NCBI GenBank assembly: GCA_963741135.1
Contig: CAVUHC010000008.1
Location: 372,001 to 436,000, forward strand
Source of the DNA: Gp6-AA40 sp963741135
GTDB taxonomy: Bacteria; Acidobacteriota; Vicinamibacteria; Vicinamibacterales; UBA2999
DNA length: 64,000 nucleotides
Direction of reading: 5' to 3'
The notes beneath the pieces were generated by a model. That model was given only the letters and a program-made list of their open reading frames with translations. It made no database searches and was not told the origin of the DNA. This document shows, piece by piece, positions 17,688 to 27,760 of the stretch (position 1 is the stretch's first letter; the number at the start of each line of letters is the position of its first letter). Made by a program: the position numbers and the translations under genes.

Positions 17688-18770
17688 ATGACACGTGCAC
17701 TCGCTGCGACACTCGTCGGCGTGCTCGTCCTCGTCTGCTCGTCGTCGGCACAGACCGGCGGCGGCCGTTTGCGGATTTCCTGGATCGATGTCGAAGGAGG
17801 CGCCTCGACGCTCTTCGTCGCGCCCAACGGGCAATCGCTGCTGTTCGATACCGGCTTCCCGGGCAACGACGACCGCGACGCCAGGCGCATCGCCGCCGCA
17901 GCCAAAGCGATGGGCCTGACGCGGATCGACCACGTGGTCATCAGCCATTGGCATGGCGATCACGTCGGCGGGCTGCCGGCGCTCGCCAAGCTGCTTCCGC
18001 TCGGCACGTTCTACGATCACGGGGACGGCGTCGAGGAGTCCGACCGTCCGTTGTACGAGGGCTACAAGGCCATCGCCGGGACGCATCGACACGTCGTCAA
18101 GCCTGGCGAGACGATCGCGCTCGGCGACGTGCGTGTGCGCGTGCTCGTGTCCGAGGGGCCAGTCATCGCCGACGCCGTCAACGGCGGCGCGGCCAACCCG
18201 TTGTGCGCCAACGCCGCGCGGCAAGAACCGGCCGCACCGGAGAACATCCGGATGGTCGGGCTGGCGATCAACTACGGGCCATTCAAGATGGCGACCTTGG
18301 GGGATGCGGACTGGTCGCGCGAGATGGAGCTGGCGTGCCCGGTGAACAAGCTCGGGCGCATCAACCTGTACACGATCAACCGACACGGGAGTCTCGACAA
18401 CTCGGGCGCGCCCGCGCTATTGGGCGCCATTCAGCCGCAGGTCATCGTCGTGAACAACGGACCGCGCAAGGGTCTGGGACAGAAGGTCGCGGTCAAGTAC
18501 GTTACGAGGCAAGGCGAGACGCCCGCCCCCTACGAGCTGAACTCGTACCTCCGGCTCGCGAAGCTGCCCGCCATCGAGGGCATCTGGCAAGGGCACCAGT
18601 CTCTTCTCGATGCAGACCCCGCGCACAACACCGCGCCCGACATGATCGCCAACCTGGAGGAGGGAGCCGCCGACCAGGGGCACACGATCACCGCGGCCGT
18701 GTCGGCCGACGGCACCTTCACGGTGACGAACTCGCGAAACGGATTCGCCAGAACGCACCGGGCGCGGTGA
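17688..18770 (+). CDS. Secreted ComEC-like metallo-beta-lactamase-fold hydrolase
   Basis: A 360-residue exported MBL-fold protein with a signal peptide (LAATLVGVLVLVCSSSAQ). The zinc motif SHWHGDHVGGLPAL at about 85-98 is the full HxHxDH form, preceded by WIDVEGGASTLFVAPNGQSL and LLFDTGFPGND, as in the hydrolase domain of ComEC-type proteins. Later metal-ligand segments include TLGDADWSREME. ATG 17688 has TGGAGA upstream. It follows the propeller protein by 31 bp in the same direction. Substrate is unknown; family members hydrolyse phosphoester or lactone-like bonds. Confidence 0.8.
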   Translation: MTRALAATLVGVLVLVCSSSAQTGGGRLRISWIDVEGGASTLFVAPNGQSLLFDTGFPGNDDRDARRIAAAAKAMGLTRIDHVVISHWHGDHVGGLPALAKLLPLGTFYDHGDGVEESDRPLYEGYKAIAGTHRHVVKPGETIALGDVRVRVLVSEGPVIADAVNGGAANPLCANAARQEPAAPENIRMVGLAINYGPFKMATLGDADWSREMELACPVNKLGRINLYTINRHGSLDNSGAPALLGAIQPQVIVVNNGPRKGLGQKVAVKYVTRQGETPAPYELNSYLRLAKLPAIEGIWQGHQSLLDADPAHNTAPDMIANLEEGAADQGHTITAAVSADGTFTVTNSRNGFARTHRAR

Positions 18771-18978
18771 TCTTCTTCGTCAGATGAAGCACGCCACGCG
18801 TATGTGTTTTCGGACGGAAACTGGGGCAAGGGCAACAGGGTAGTCAGTGAGTTCGCGCATTGCCCGATCGCGAGAAAGTGACTCGCGCACCCTCGCCCGC
18901 GCCAACAAATGGGCTCGAGAATTGGCTTCCTGATTGCGGCTGGCCCGCGCTTCGATAGAATCTCCTTGGAGGTGCGCC

Positions 18979-19356
18979 GTGAACGTTCGATTGCAGACCC
19001 TGGGGGTTGTCGTTGCCATCCTGTTGGCCGTTACCGTGCCGTCAGCCCATCACTCGTGGCCTGTCACCTATTCGAAGCTGGTGACCGTCAAGGGCACGGT
19101 CACGATGTTTGTGTGGCAGAACCCGCACCCGATGATTTCCCTCGACGTCCGTCGTGACGACGGGACGATCGAGAAATGGAGCGTCGGCGGGCCGGCGACC
19201 AATCGCATGCAGGCAAGCGGCTGGAGCCGAGCCACCCTCAAGCCGGGCGACGTGATCACCGGCATCGGCTACCAGTTCAACGATGGGCAGAAGATCATCC
19301 GACTCGAAAAGGTGATCCTGCCCGACGGCAAAGAACTGTCCGTCTACGGTCGCTAG
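18979..19356 (+). CDS. DUF6152 family secreted protein (copy 2)
   Basis: A 125-residue exported protein starting at GTG 18979, which has TTGGAGG six bases upstream. The signal sequence (LGVVVAILLAVTVPSA) ends so that the mature protein would begin HHSWPVTYS. The body has KGTVTMFVWQNPHPMISLDV and SRATLKPGDVITGIGYQF, clearly alignable with the copy at 12714. His-His at the mature start and Pro-His about 35 residues later are conserved. It precedes the DUF4159 gene by about 190 bp on the same strand. Function is unknown. Confidence 0.78.
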   Translation: MNVRLQTLGVVVAILLAVTVPSAHHSWPVTYSKLVTVKGTVTMFVWQNPHPMISLDVRRDDGTIEKWSVGGPATNRMQASGWSRATLKPGDVITGIGYQFNDGQKIIRLEKVILPDGKELSVYGR

Positions 19357-19547
19357 ACCGTGCTGACGTTGGTGATCTGATCGTTCGCAACGCTACGGCG
19401 TCACTCGATACCTATCGTCGTTCGGCTGGGCGTGAGGGACGCACAACGAACCGCTCGCGGCGGACGCGGGCGCCTCGCTCGTACGTTCGCGCGTAACCTT
19501 CCGCGCGCCGTCCGACTCCTTACACGAAGTCGTTGTACGATCCTCAC

Positions 19548-20381
19548 ATGCGGCGGACGCGGGCATCGGCTCGATGGATGCGGTTCGCACTGGCCTTTGC
19601 GCTGGCGCTGGGACTGGCCGTCATGAGCGGCGCGGCGCAGCAGTTCACCATCCTGACAAACGGACGGAACCTCCAGATACCGATCAACCACGGACTCCCC
19701 GACAAGCCGCTCGGCTTCACGTTCTGCCGCCTGCGGTACGAGAACATCCGCAGGGCGAGAAAGTCCGGCTGGGGCGACGACTATCCGCAAGCGGACTACA
19801 ACTTCATGGTGCGTCTCGCCGAGCTGACCACAACGACGATCAGCCGGTGGAACAATGGCTACCCCGGCTTTGCGAACGTCACCGCCATGGATCCCGATCT
19901 CTTCCGGTGTCCGTACCTGCGCATGCAGAATGCGGCCAACTACGACTTCACACCTGAAGAGACCGCCCGCATGCACGACTACCTGCTGAAGGGCGGCTTT
20001 CTCTGGATCGACGACAACTGGGATCCGGACTTCGAGTACATCCGTCCGAATCTCATGCGAATCCTGCCCGGCGCAAAGATCGTCGACCTGCCGGTCGAGC
20101 ACCCGATGTTCTCGATTCTCTACCGCGTCAACCCGCTCCCGCAGATCCCGTCGCTCGGCTCGTGGCAGCGTACGCGTCAGGATTCTGAGATCGGGCCTTC
20201 AACCGTGCACTACTACGGTGTGTTCGACGACCACGACAGGCTGCTTGTGCTCGTCAGCATGAACTCGGACGTTTCAGACAGCTGGGAGCGGGAAGGCGAC
20301 AACCAGGACTACTTCGAGACCTTTGCGGGGAAGGGCTATGCGCTGGGTGTGAACGTGGCCGTCTGGGTCATGACCCACTAA
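19548..20381 (+). CDS. DUF4159 domain secreted protein
   Basis: A 277-residue exported protein; the signal region is FALAFALALGLAVMSGAAQQ. The rest matches DUF4159: FTFCRLRYENIRRARKSGWG, PQADYNFMVRLAELTTTTIS, a ThuA/class-I glutaminase-like alpha/beta core with HDYLLKGGFLWIDDNWDPDF and IVDLPVEHPMFSILYRVNPL, and the ending YALGVNVAVWVMTH. Members of this family resemble glutamine-amidotransferase folds, but I see no Cys nucleophile. Three ATG codons are possible (19533, 19548, 19578). 19548 gives a basic n-region before the hydrophobic core. No promoter was recognised. Confidence 0.75.
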   Translation: MRRTRASARWMRFALAFALALGLAVMSGAAQQFTILTNGRNLQIPINHGLPDKPLGFTFCRLRYENIRRARKSGWGDDYPQADYNFMVRLAELTTTTISRWNNGYPGFANVTAMDPDLFRCPYLRMQNAANYDFTPEETARMHDYLLKGGFLWIDDNWDPDFEYIRPNLMRILPGAKIVDLPVEHPMFSILYRVNPLPQIPSLGSWQRTRQDSEIGPSTVHYYGVFDDHDRLLVLVSMNSDVSDSWEREGDNQDYFETFAGKGYALGVNVAVWVMTH

Positions 20382-20560
20382 TACTAAGGTCGTCCGACGT
20401 GCCACGCAGTCCGAGCGCGTCGGCATGCACGCGCATGAAGGCGATGACACGCCTTTCCTCGGATCGGATCGTCCCTCGGGACATTTGGGTCGGGCGGCCA
20501 CCGGCGAGTCCCCTAAGGGGTCTTCCGTGAACCCCACCTACTGATGGAGAGCGGAGAACG

Positions 20561-20623
20561 GCGGGCGGATAAGCCGTGCCTTCTGGCAACCGCAATGTCA
20601 CCCGGTAGTGTCACTCCGCCCGC
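20561..20623. other. Candidate structured element in a convergent intergenic gap
   Basis: The 345-bp gap between 20381 and 20730 has no convincing gene. Inside it, GCGGGCGGA (20561-20569) pairs perfectly with TCCGCCCGC (20615-20623), closing a 45-nt loop that holds TGCC-TTCT-GGCA and GTGTCAC/TGTCACC-type pairings, giving a possible branched fold. There is no T-tract, so it is not a classic terminator. Confidence 0.35.
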
Positions 20624-20729
20624 TAAAGACGCATGAGTCGCGTCAAACACCGCCAACCGGTATTTCAGGCCTGTTGTTGAGAACCGATTTCTCTCAGCCC
20701 TCCACGTTCAATCGGTAGCGTTGAAAGCG

Positions 20730-21428
20730 CTACTTCGAAGCGATGGTGGGGTTCACCCAGCCGTTCTTCATCACGCCATGAGACGGACGGAAGCTGAGAT
20801 AGTCCACGTGATCGGGAATATCGAACCAGCCATGAATCACGCCCGGCGGAACGATCAGCACATCACCGACCTTCAACTCGACTTTGCGTGAGCCAACCGC
20901 CACGCCGCCGCCGCAGCCCGGACCGTTCGGTCCGCCGTCGGGGTTGTTCGCACTGCGCCGGCCGTTCACAACCTTGCCGTCAATGAACGCCGTGCCGCCG
21001 CCGGAGACGATGTAATAGCCCTCGGTCTGATTGTCGTGCGTGATGGCGCCCTGAAGTGCGTCCGCCGGCGGATTCGCCATTTGTTCTCCACACGGGGTCG
21101 TTGGGGCCGCAGCCTGGGCATTGCCACGAGCGGCGGCCGCCGGTGCATTGCCTCGACCGCGGGCGGCCTGAGCCTCCCCGACCGTCATCACGCGCTGCTT
21201 CGAGCGATGAACGATGCCCAGCTCCATGCTCCAGCCGTCGCCAATATCGACAACCCTGGCATTCTCGTCACGAGTCTGCGCCGATTGTTCCGTGGCGCTG
21301 ATCTTGTCGATTTCGGCTTTGGTGATGACGGTGGCAGTCGTGGGGTTTCCCGGCCTGGGCTGTGCGATGACCGCAACAGGAATCAGAATCGCCGCCGCAA
21401 GCAAGACTTTCAGCGCAATCTTCTTCAT
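20730..21428 (-). CDS. Secreted cupin-domain protein
   Basis: A 232-residue exported protein with signal MKKIALKVLLAAAILIPVAV. The N-terminal half contains a low-complexity Ala/Gly/Arg segment (ARGRGNAPAAAARGNAQAAA at about 90-109). The C-terminal half is a single cupin barrel: ITHDNQTEGYYIVSGGGTAF, then VELKVGDVLIVPPGVIHGWF and DIPDHVDYLSFRPSHG. His and Glu residues in HDNQTEGYY and the His of GVIHGW are candidate metal ligands, though spacing differs from the classical GX5HXHX3-4E motif. The ATG at 21428 has AGGAGGA eight bases upstream. It stands alone. Confidence 0.78.
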   Translation of the reverse strand: MKKIALKVLLAAAILIPVAVIAQPRPGNPTTATVITKAEIDKISATEQSAQTRDENARVVDIGDGWSMELGIVHRSKQRVMTVGEAQAARGRGNAPAAAARGNAQAAAPTTPCGEQMANPPADALQGAITHDNQTEGYYIVSGGGTAFIDGKVVNGRRSANNPDGGPNGPGCGGGVAVGSRKVELKVGDVLIVPPGVIHGWFDIPDHVDYLSFRPSHGVMKNGWVNPTIASK

Positions 21429-21743
21429 CGCGTTCCTCCTGAACTCGCGTCCTCAGACGCTGTGAGCATCTTCACATTGTTCGAATCCTGAGGGGCACGG
21501 CGTTTATAGCGGGTTAACACCATAGCACCGACGCCCGAGGCTATCGTGATTTTCGAGAATTCTGACTAATCGCGTCGGTGTTAGCGAGCCGGCCGTTCAG
21601 GATCGTCGAGTTCACGCGCCTCGCCTCCCTGGCCCATCATCACGCGGAGGCTCAGACGCTGTTCATTTCACAATCTGAGAATCTACTCACGAAGAACCAC
21701 GAGATCTGATGAATGGGCTGCGAAGAACACGTTCCCCGCTCAA

Positions 21744-21830
21744 ACGGGAATGCCTGCAATGGGAAGTGCTTGAAAGTATTGGGGTTGTAGCAGATCGCGA
21801 CCCGGGTTTCGAACTGGCTGGGAGGCAGGG
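21744..21830 (+). repeat. 87-bp dispersed element, copy 1
   Basis: The 585-bp gap 21429-22012 contains no credible gene. It holds one copy of an element also present at 27122-27210, about 85 % identical, with core GCGACCCGGGTTTCGAAC. Within it GGGTTGT pairs with GCGACCC around an 8-nt loop. Confidence 0.55.
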
Positions 21831-22012
21831 AGTCTTTACCGCAGTTTTCAGAAACCCTAACAACGACGGGACTCTTTCCCTAAAGTCGCGCGGCGCTGCC
21901 AGCTCGATGGCTGAAATGAGTCACGTCGGATCTGTGGCCGGATCAGGTCAACCCTTGGCGATTAGGGAGGAGTAATCCTTGAGGGTGAGATTCAGAGACT
22001 GGCGGGCGCCCG

Positions 22013-24737
22013 TCACTTCGGCGGCAGGAGGCGCTTCAGTTCCTCGGCCCAGTGCTGCACGACGATGACCTGCGGGGGCGCGCCGGTCTGGTCCGTGCCG
22101 GGGCCCTCCTTGATCCTCAGAAACCGCTGCCCGTCGGGCGAGACGTCGTACGCGAGCCCAACATATCCTCCGGCGCCGTCGTAGTAGTGGCCGGGGCCGA
22201 GAACCTTCGTCGGTGTGGTCGCCGCCCACGTTGCACTCCGCTCGACACCAACACGCATGAGTTCGCCAGTCGACGAGAGGAACAATAGTTCCTGCCCGCT
22301 GCGCGCCCACAGCGGCCGGTTGCCGCCGCCGGTGGATACCTGCCAGTGGCCGCTGTTCACAGCGGGAAACGGCCGCACGTGGATCTCGAACGGGCCCGAG
22401 TCATTCGACTCGTAGGCGAGCCAGCGGCCGTCAGGCGAGACGACGCCGTTCCGCTCGGTGAACGAGGACTGCACGAGCGGCGTGACGCGATGGGTCCCCT
22501 CCAGCTCCACCTGCATGACGTCCTCGCCCGTCTTTGGGGCCGTCTCGGTGAAAATCAGCCAGGCCCCGTCGGGCGACACGGCCGCCGCAACCTTCTGGTT
22601 GGGACTGTCGGTCAGTCGCTCGACCGCGCCGGTACCGTCCGCTGCCTGCCAAAAGAAATTCCGTGCGCCCGCCCGGTCCGAAGCGAAGATCAACCGGCGG
22701 CCGTCCGGCGTCCACACCGGATAGGTATCAATAGCAGGGTCGAACGTGACGGGGGTGAGCGTCGCGCGGCCCAAGTCCCAGACCCAGATGTCGAATTTCT
22801 GATCGTTTGCAAACACCGCGATGCGCGTGCCATCTGGCGACAACCGGGGAAAGAGATACGCGCGCGGTGGCGCCGGAATCGGCGTCTCGTGGCCCTGACG
22901 GTCCACCCATACGAGCGTGCGCCGCGCACCGGCCCCCGCCACGCCGCCGTCCCCCGACACGTAGGCCAGCGTACCGTCGCTCCGCCACCACGGCGTCCAG
23001 GCCACCGTTACCTGTCGTCAGCACGTCCGGGACAACCGCCACCGACGTGCCGCGCGTTTCCAGACGGGGCAGGTCGAACGCCACCGCTCGCAGTGTGCCC
23101 GCCGCCGCGTAGACGAGATGGCCGCTCGATACGTAGTGGGCGTGACTGCCGCCGCGCACGAGGATCTTCCATATCCCGGTCTGCAGGTCCAGGACCGCCA
23201 CGTGCGCGGCATCGAGGCCGCCCGTGAGCGCCGTGATCGTGAACAGCACGGCCCGGCCGCCCGGCAGCAGCTCCGGCCAGAGATGATCGAGCTCGCCCTG
23301 CGCACGGTCGGGCCGCGTGAGCACCGTTACCAGACCACCGGCGGCTGCAACCCGCTGGAGGCCGGTCGCCCCGATATTGGTCGCGACGATGATCGTGTCA
23401 TCCGGTCCCCAGGTCGCGCCGCGGGGACTGCCGTCGAGGGTCGCCAGCGTGACGGGCGGCCCGCCGGACACCGCAACTTTCTTCAATACGGCAGTGCCGT
23501 CCGTGAACCCGATCCATTGCCCATCGGGTGAGACGAACAACCCGCGCGGCGCGCCGGTGAACACCGCCACGGGTTCAAGGGCGTCGAGCGCGCGGACGAA
23601 GAGTTGCGTGCCGCGGTTGCCCACGTAGCCGACGCGGGAACCGTCCGGCGTGATCGCCAGGTCGGGTTCGTTGCCGCTGATGGTCAGAGCGGCGGTACCG
23701 GGCGAAGCGATCGTGAGACGCGAGACACGAGGCCCCACAGACTCAGGCGGGCGTGTGGCGACCCAGACGCCGGCGCCCACAACCGTGGAGGTCACAAGCG
23801 CGGCGGCCACGGGCGTGACGACGCGCCGCCATAGGGGCCGGCGTGGCAGTACCGTGGCGGATCCACCGAGACTCGCGGGCTCGTCGAGTGCGAAGAGCGC
23901 GGCGGCGATGTCGGCAACCCGCTTGCGGCGATCCTTCTCGAGGCAGCGGCGGATCAGCGCACGAATCAATCCGGGCACGCCTGCCGGTAACGCATTCCAG
24001 TCCGGCTCCTTGTTCAGCACGGCGACCATCACGTCTGTGACGTCCTCGCCGTCGAACGGCCGCGTCCCCGTCAACATCTCGAACAGCACGCAGCCGAATG
24101 CCCAGATATCGCTGCGCTTGTCTGCGGGCCGGCCCTTCGCCTGTTCCGGCGACATGTAGGCCGCGGTGCCGAGGATCACACCGACGCCGGTCATCATGGC
24201 GGGCGCGGTAATCGTCGAGGAAGGAGTGACATCAGGTGTCTGCAGTATCGATGCAGGTTGTGCAAGCTTCGCCAGCCCGAAATCCAGCACCTTGACGGTG
24301 CCGTCCTCACGGACCTTGATGTTCGCAGGCTTGAGATCGCGGTGAATGATCCCCTGCTCGTGCGCCGCCTCCAAGGCCTCGGCAATCTGCTTCGCGATCG
24401 GTAGTGCCTCGTCGATCGGAACCACGCCTTGCGCGATGCGATCTGAGAGCGTCGGCCCCTCGACCAATTCCATCACCAGAGCCTGGGTGCCGCTCGACTT
24501 CTCCAGACCGTAGATCTGCGCGATGTGGGGGTGATTGAGCGCGGCGAGCGTCTTCGCTTCTCGTTCGAAGCGAGCCAGTCGCCCGGGATCGTGCGCGAAC
24601 GTCTCGGGCAACACCTTGATCGCCACCTGGCGTCCGAGGGTGGTGTCGGTGGCGCGATACACCTCCCCCATCCCGCCCGCGCCAAGGGCGGAGAGGATCT
24701 CGTACGGGCCGACGCGCGTACCGGGGTCAAGGGCCAC
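22013..24737 (-). pseudogene. Ser/Thr protein kinase with C-terminal TolB/WD40-like propeller, one frameshift
   Basis: A PknB-type kinase fused to a propeller, typical of acidobacteria. Kinase motifs in order: GAGGMGEVYRATD (19-31), catalytic Lys41 in VAIKVLPE, HRDLKPAN (132-139), DFG (152-154) and YMSPEQAKG (194-202). A single membrane helix lies at about 308-326 (VVTPVAAALVTSTVVGAGVW). The extracytoplasmic half has repeated WD40-like blades such as LAITPDGSRVGYVGNRG, LFVSPDGQWIGFTD and RLSPDGTRIAVFAN. One base is lost or gained near 23005, between VLTTG and VAWTPWWRSDGTL; apart from that both halves are intact, so a sequencing error is likely. The start is GTG 24737. Confidence 0.85.
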
Positions 24738-24875
24738 GGTGTCGCGGATTATACGGGCGGCGAGTGCCGAACGAGGATGGAATCAGTCCTGAGTCAAGCG
24801 CCGCGCAGGCCGCAAGAATGCGGCGCCGGGAGACTGTCGTGCTCGCATGGTCTGACGTCGCCATCACACTCGACG

Positions 24876-26300
24876 TCAATCGGATGTCGGCGGACGCGTT
24901 GCGGCTGCAGACCCGCCCTTCAACTGTGTTCTCAGCGCCGCGCGGTCGACTTGCCCGCCCCGCAGGTACACGCGCGAGATCCGGCGCGTGTTGGCGATGT
25001 TGTCCAGCGGATTCGCGTCGAGCACAAGGAAGTCGGCGTTCTTGCCAGAGGCCACCGTGCCAAGTTGATCGAGCCCGAGGAATTGAGCGGAGTTGCGCGT
25101 GGCCGCGGTAATGACCTCGCTCGGCGTCAGACCGGCCTTGACCATGCTCTCCATCTCGATGTGCGAGCTCCATCCGAGATAGGCCGGGGTGGGGTCATGT
25201 TCACGTGAAAGGCCTCCGCCCATGTCGGTCCCGAGCACGAACCGGACGCCCGCCGCTTTGAGCCTCTGCATACTCCGCGGCACGGGGCCGGTCGCCCACG
25301 TCTGAGGCGCGTCGCGGGGCGTCTTTGGATTCTCCAACGCCTTGATCTCGGCCTGCGTGAACGTCTCGGCAAGCAGCGGATCGTCGATCCAGTAAGGCCG
25401 CGCGCCGTAGATTTCGTGGCGCGGTGTCCAGAAGCCGGTCATCACCGGCACGTTCGGATGCGCCTTGAACAGCGCGATGAGCTCATCGTCCACCGGTTCG
25501 ACTTCTGTCTGGCGCCACGTGGGATGGGCGAACGCGTCGACCCCGGATCGCAGCAGATGCTTGAAATCCGACAGCGCGTGAGTGTGGGCCACGACGCGGA
25601 GGTTGTTCCTGTGGGCCTCGGCGATGAGGAATTCAATCACAGGCCGGGGCATCAGCTCACGCCGGCTGTCCTGCCAGACTTTGACGAAGTCGGCCTTCTT
25701 CGCAACCAGCTCCTGAATCTCCTTTCGCACTTCCTCCTCGTTCGTGACCACGCGAACGGCCTCACCGAGAGGCGTGAAGGGTCCGCCCTTCGGCATGGCG
25801 AACCCACCGGCCGAAAGATACATCGCCGCATCGGGGCGCGGATTCGCCCGCAGCTCGTCGCGGAAGGGCCAGGCGATCTCTCTACGATCCGCTCCCATGC
25901 TCAGAACCGCCGTGACGCCGTGGTACGCGAGACGCTGCAGATCCGACAGCAGGTTCTCGCGCGTGAAGTGCTCCGCCGACGGCTTCAGATCCTTCCAGTA
26001 CCCCAGGTGGGCGTGCGCTTCGATGATGCCGGGCATGACGGTCTTGCCCGTCAGATCGACCCGAGCGGCCCCTTCCGGGGCCTGCACCTCACCGCGGCGG
26101 CCGACAGCAGTGAACTTGCCATCCTGCACGACGAACGCGGAATCTTCGATGGGCGGGGTCTCGTCACCGGTAATCAGCCGCGCGCCCTCGAATAGTGTGG
26201 CGCTTCGTGCCGCCGCTGGCGGCTGGCTGGCTGGCGGAGCGGCACACGCTGCGACGAAAAGCATGAGGCCTGACAGGATCACGTTCGACATTCGCCGCAT
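24876..26300 (-). CDS. Amidohydrolase-superfamily lipoprotein
   Basis: A 474-residue amidohydrolase. The start ATG 26300 has AGGAGGACGT directly upstream. The N-terminus has a lipobox (MLFVAAC, Cys near residue 19), so it is probably a membrane-anchored periplasmic lipoprotein. Metal and catalytic motifs: GIIEAHAHLGYW (HxH), the Lys in ADFVKVWQDS, VVAHTHALSDF, DAFAHPTW, and the Asp in FVLGTDMGGG. The end GTVASGKNADFLVLDANPLD is the usual closing strand. The family cleaves cyclic amides, imides or dipeptides; the substrate here cannot be told. It is convergent-free and lies head to tail with the kinase gene, 138 bp upstream of its start. Confidence 0.85.
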   Translation of the reverse strand: MRRMSNVILSGLMLFVAACAAPPASQPPAAARSATLFEGARLITGDETPPIEDSAFVVQDGKFTAVGRRGEVQAPEGAARVDLTGKTVMPGIIEAHAHLGYWKDLKPSAEHFTRENLLSDLQRLAYHGVTAVLSMGADRREIAWPFRDELRANPRPDAAMYLSAGGFAMPKGGPFTPLGEAVRVVTNEEEVRKEIQELVAKKADFVKVWQDSRRELMPRPVIEFLIAEAHRNNLRVVAHTHALSDFKHLLRSGVDAFAHPTWRQTEVEPVDDELIALFKAHPNVPVMTGFWTPRHEIYGARPYWIDDPLLAETFTQAEIKALENPKTPRDAPQTWATGPVPRSMQRLKAAGVRFVLGTDMGGGLSREHDPTPAYLGWSSHIEMESMVKAGLTPSEVITAATRNSAQFLGLDQLGTVASGKNADFLVLDANPLDNIANTRRISRVYLRGGQVDRAALRTQLKGGSAAATRPPTSD

Positions 26301-26462
26301 ACGTCCTCCTACGAATGGGCTGATCACCGCAATTCCGAAGCGACAGCAACTATGCAGATCCGAAGTCGCGGTTGAGAGTCGTGCAGGTAAAATAGCCACC
26401 ACTCGGCAGGCAGGTCCCAGGGGATTTCCAGGGGTTTTGCAGGTTTTATCCAGGGAGCCGCA

Positions 26463-27122
26463 GTGAGGATGCGCTTCGGCCCGTTCACGCTCGATCTCGA
26501 GACCAGGCAGCTGACCCGCGCCGGCCGCGAGATTCATCTGGAGCCGAAGGCGTTCGAGCTGCTGTCGGCGCTCGTGCTCGATCGCCCGAAAGCCCTGTCG
26601 AAAGCGGACCTGCAGGAACGTCTCTGGCCTGGCACCTTCGTCGCTGAGGCCAATCTCTCGAACCTCGTGGCCGAGATTCGCGCGGCCCTCGGTGACACGG
26701 CCCGCGCTCCTCTGTTCGTGCGAACCGCGCATGGCTTCGGCTACGCGTTCAGCGGTGACGCGGTCGCACTGCCCGGTCCTCGAGAAGCGAGGCCGGCTCG
26801 CCTCTCGTGCTGGCTCGAATCCGACGGGCGTCGCTTCCCTCTACTGACTGGCGAACATGTGGTCGGACGCGATGCCGATGTCGAGGTCAGACTCGATTCA
26901 TCGACGGTCTCCCGCCGCCATGCGCGGCTCGTGGTGACGGCTGAAGGAGCGGTGCTCGAGGACTGCGACAGCAAGAACGGCACTTTTCGCGGCAACGAGC
27001 GCGTGACGTCGCCTGTCTCACTCGCCGACGGCGATACGATCCGCATCGGTTCCGTGCTCGTGACCTTCCACGTGTCCGCGGCATTCGCAGTGACGGATAC
27101 GCACGTAGAGGCCACGTCGTGA
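26463..27122 (+). CDS. Winged-helix (OmpR/ToxR-type) regulator with FHA domain
   Basis: About 219 residues. Residues 1-95 form a trans_reg_C winged helix (MRFGPFTLDLETRQLTRAGR, LSKADLQERLWPGTFVAEAN, FVRTAHGFGYAFSG) without a receiver domain. Residues of about 115-205 are an FHA phosphothreonine-binding domain (LLTGEHVVGRDADVEVRLDS, VSRRHARLVV, DSKNGTF, SLADGDTIRIGSVLVTFHV). It is probably a transcription factor that reads phosphorylation by Ser/Thr kinases such as the one at 22013; that link is inference. It is divergent from the amidohydrolase gene with 162 bp between. GTG 26463 or ATG 26469 may be the start. Confidence 0.85.
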   Translation: MRMRFGPFTLDLETRQLTRAGREIHLEPKAFELLSALVLDRPKALSKADLQERLWPGTFVAEANLSNLVAEIRAALGDTARAPLFVRTAHGFGYAFSGDAVALPGPREARPARLSCWLESDGRRFPLLTGEHVVGRDADVEVRLDSSTVSRRHARLVVTAEGAVLEDCDSKNGTFRGNERVTSPVSLADGDTIRIGSVLVTFHVSAAFAVTDTHVEATS

Positions 27123-27210
27123 CGGGAATGCCTCCAAGGTGGAAGCGCTTGAAAATATTGGGGTTGCAGCAGCTCGCGACCCGGGTTTCGAACTTGGCGA
27201 GAACGCAGGG
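27122..27210 (+). repeat. Dispersed element, copy 2
   Basis: Begins at the last base of the preceding stop codon and matches the element at 21744-21830. Here GGGTTGC pairs with GCGACCC; the other copy has GGGTTGT, which still pairs through a wobble. This supports a hairpin at the RNA level. Confidence 0.55.
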
Positions 27211-27225
27211 ATTCGGACCCTCCGT

Positions 27226-27711
27226 CTACCAATACCCAATCATGCGTCCCGCGCTCACAGCGGTGAGCCAGCACGCGATCGAGATCCCGCCCATCACGGC
27301 GAGCTGGCGGTGCTCGGCGCGAGAGAGCTGTCGCGTGCCACGTGCTCGCCACGCCGGCAACAGATTCAGGATCAGGACGTTGATGACCCCGAGCGCAATA
27401 GCCGGGAACTTGATGTCGAAAAATGGATTGTTGAGGTAGTCGGTTGCCTTCGTGGCAAGAAGCGCCGTGCCCGTGAGTGCGGCGATTCCGAAACCGACCG
27501 TGGCGACCGGTGTCGTGGCCGAAGCGAGTGCGGCAATCGGAATCCGCCGCCAGCAACCGAGGAGCCGGAGGTCCAGCACGAGGACCGAGCCGAACAGCGT
27601 GGCGACGCCCAGGATATGCGAGAGGTTGACGACCGCGTAGGTCCAGGGTCCGGACTCGCGCATGTAGTGTCCCAGCGCGGACGCCTCCATCCACACCAGG
27701 AACTCGCGCAA
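27226..27711 (-). CDS. Four-helix membrane protein (DUF6644-like)
   Basis: A 161-residue membrane protein with about four hydrophobic helices: VNLSHILGVATLFGSVLVLD, PVATVGFGIAALTGTALLAT, IKFPAIALGVINVLILNLLP and LAVMGGISIACWLTAVSAGR. The start MREFLVWMEASALGHYMRES followed by a helix with His and DLRLLG resembles DUF6644 proteins as I remember them. The apparent start is TTG 27711 with AAGTAAGG nearby, because ATG 27690 would cut the conserved N-terminus. It lies downstream of the DUF6152 gene of the efflux operon, separated by a long palindrome. A role in metal handling is only suggested by position. Confidence 0.6.
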   Translation of the reverse strand: MREFLVWMEASALGHYMRESGPWTYAVVNLSHILGVATLFGSVLVLDLRLLGCWRRIPIAALASATTPVATVGFGIAALTGTALLATKATDYLNNPFFDIKFPAIALGVINVLILNLLPAWRARGTRQLSRAEHRQLAVMGGISIACWLTAVSAGRMIGYW

Positions 27712-27760
27712 GCCTTACTTAACTCCCAACGTCTGATTGCCTCCGCTCGTTGCGGAAACA

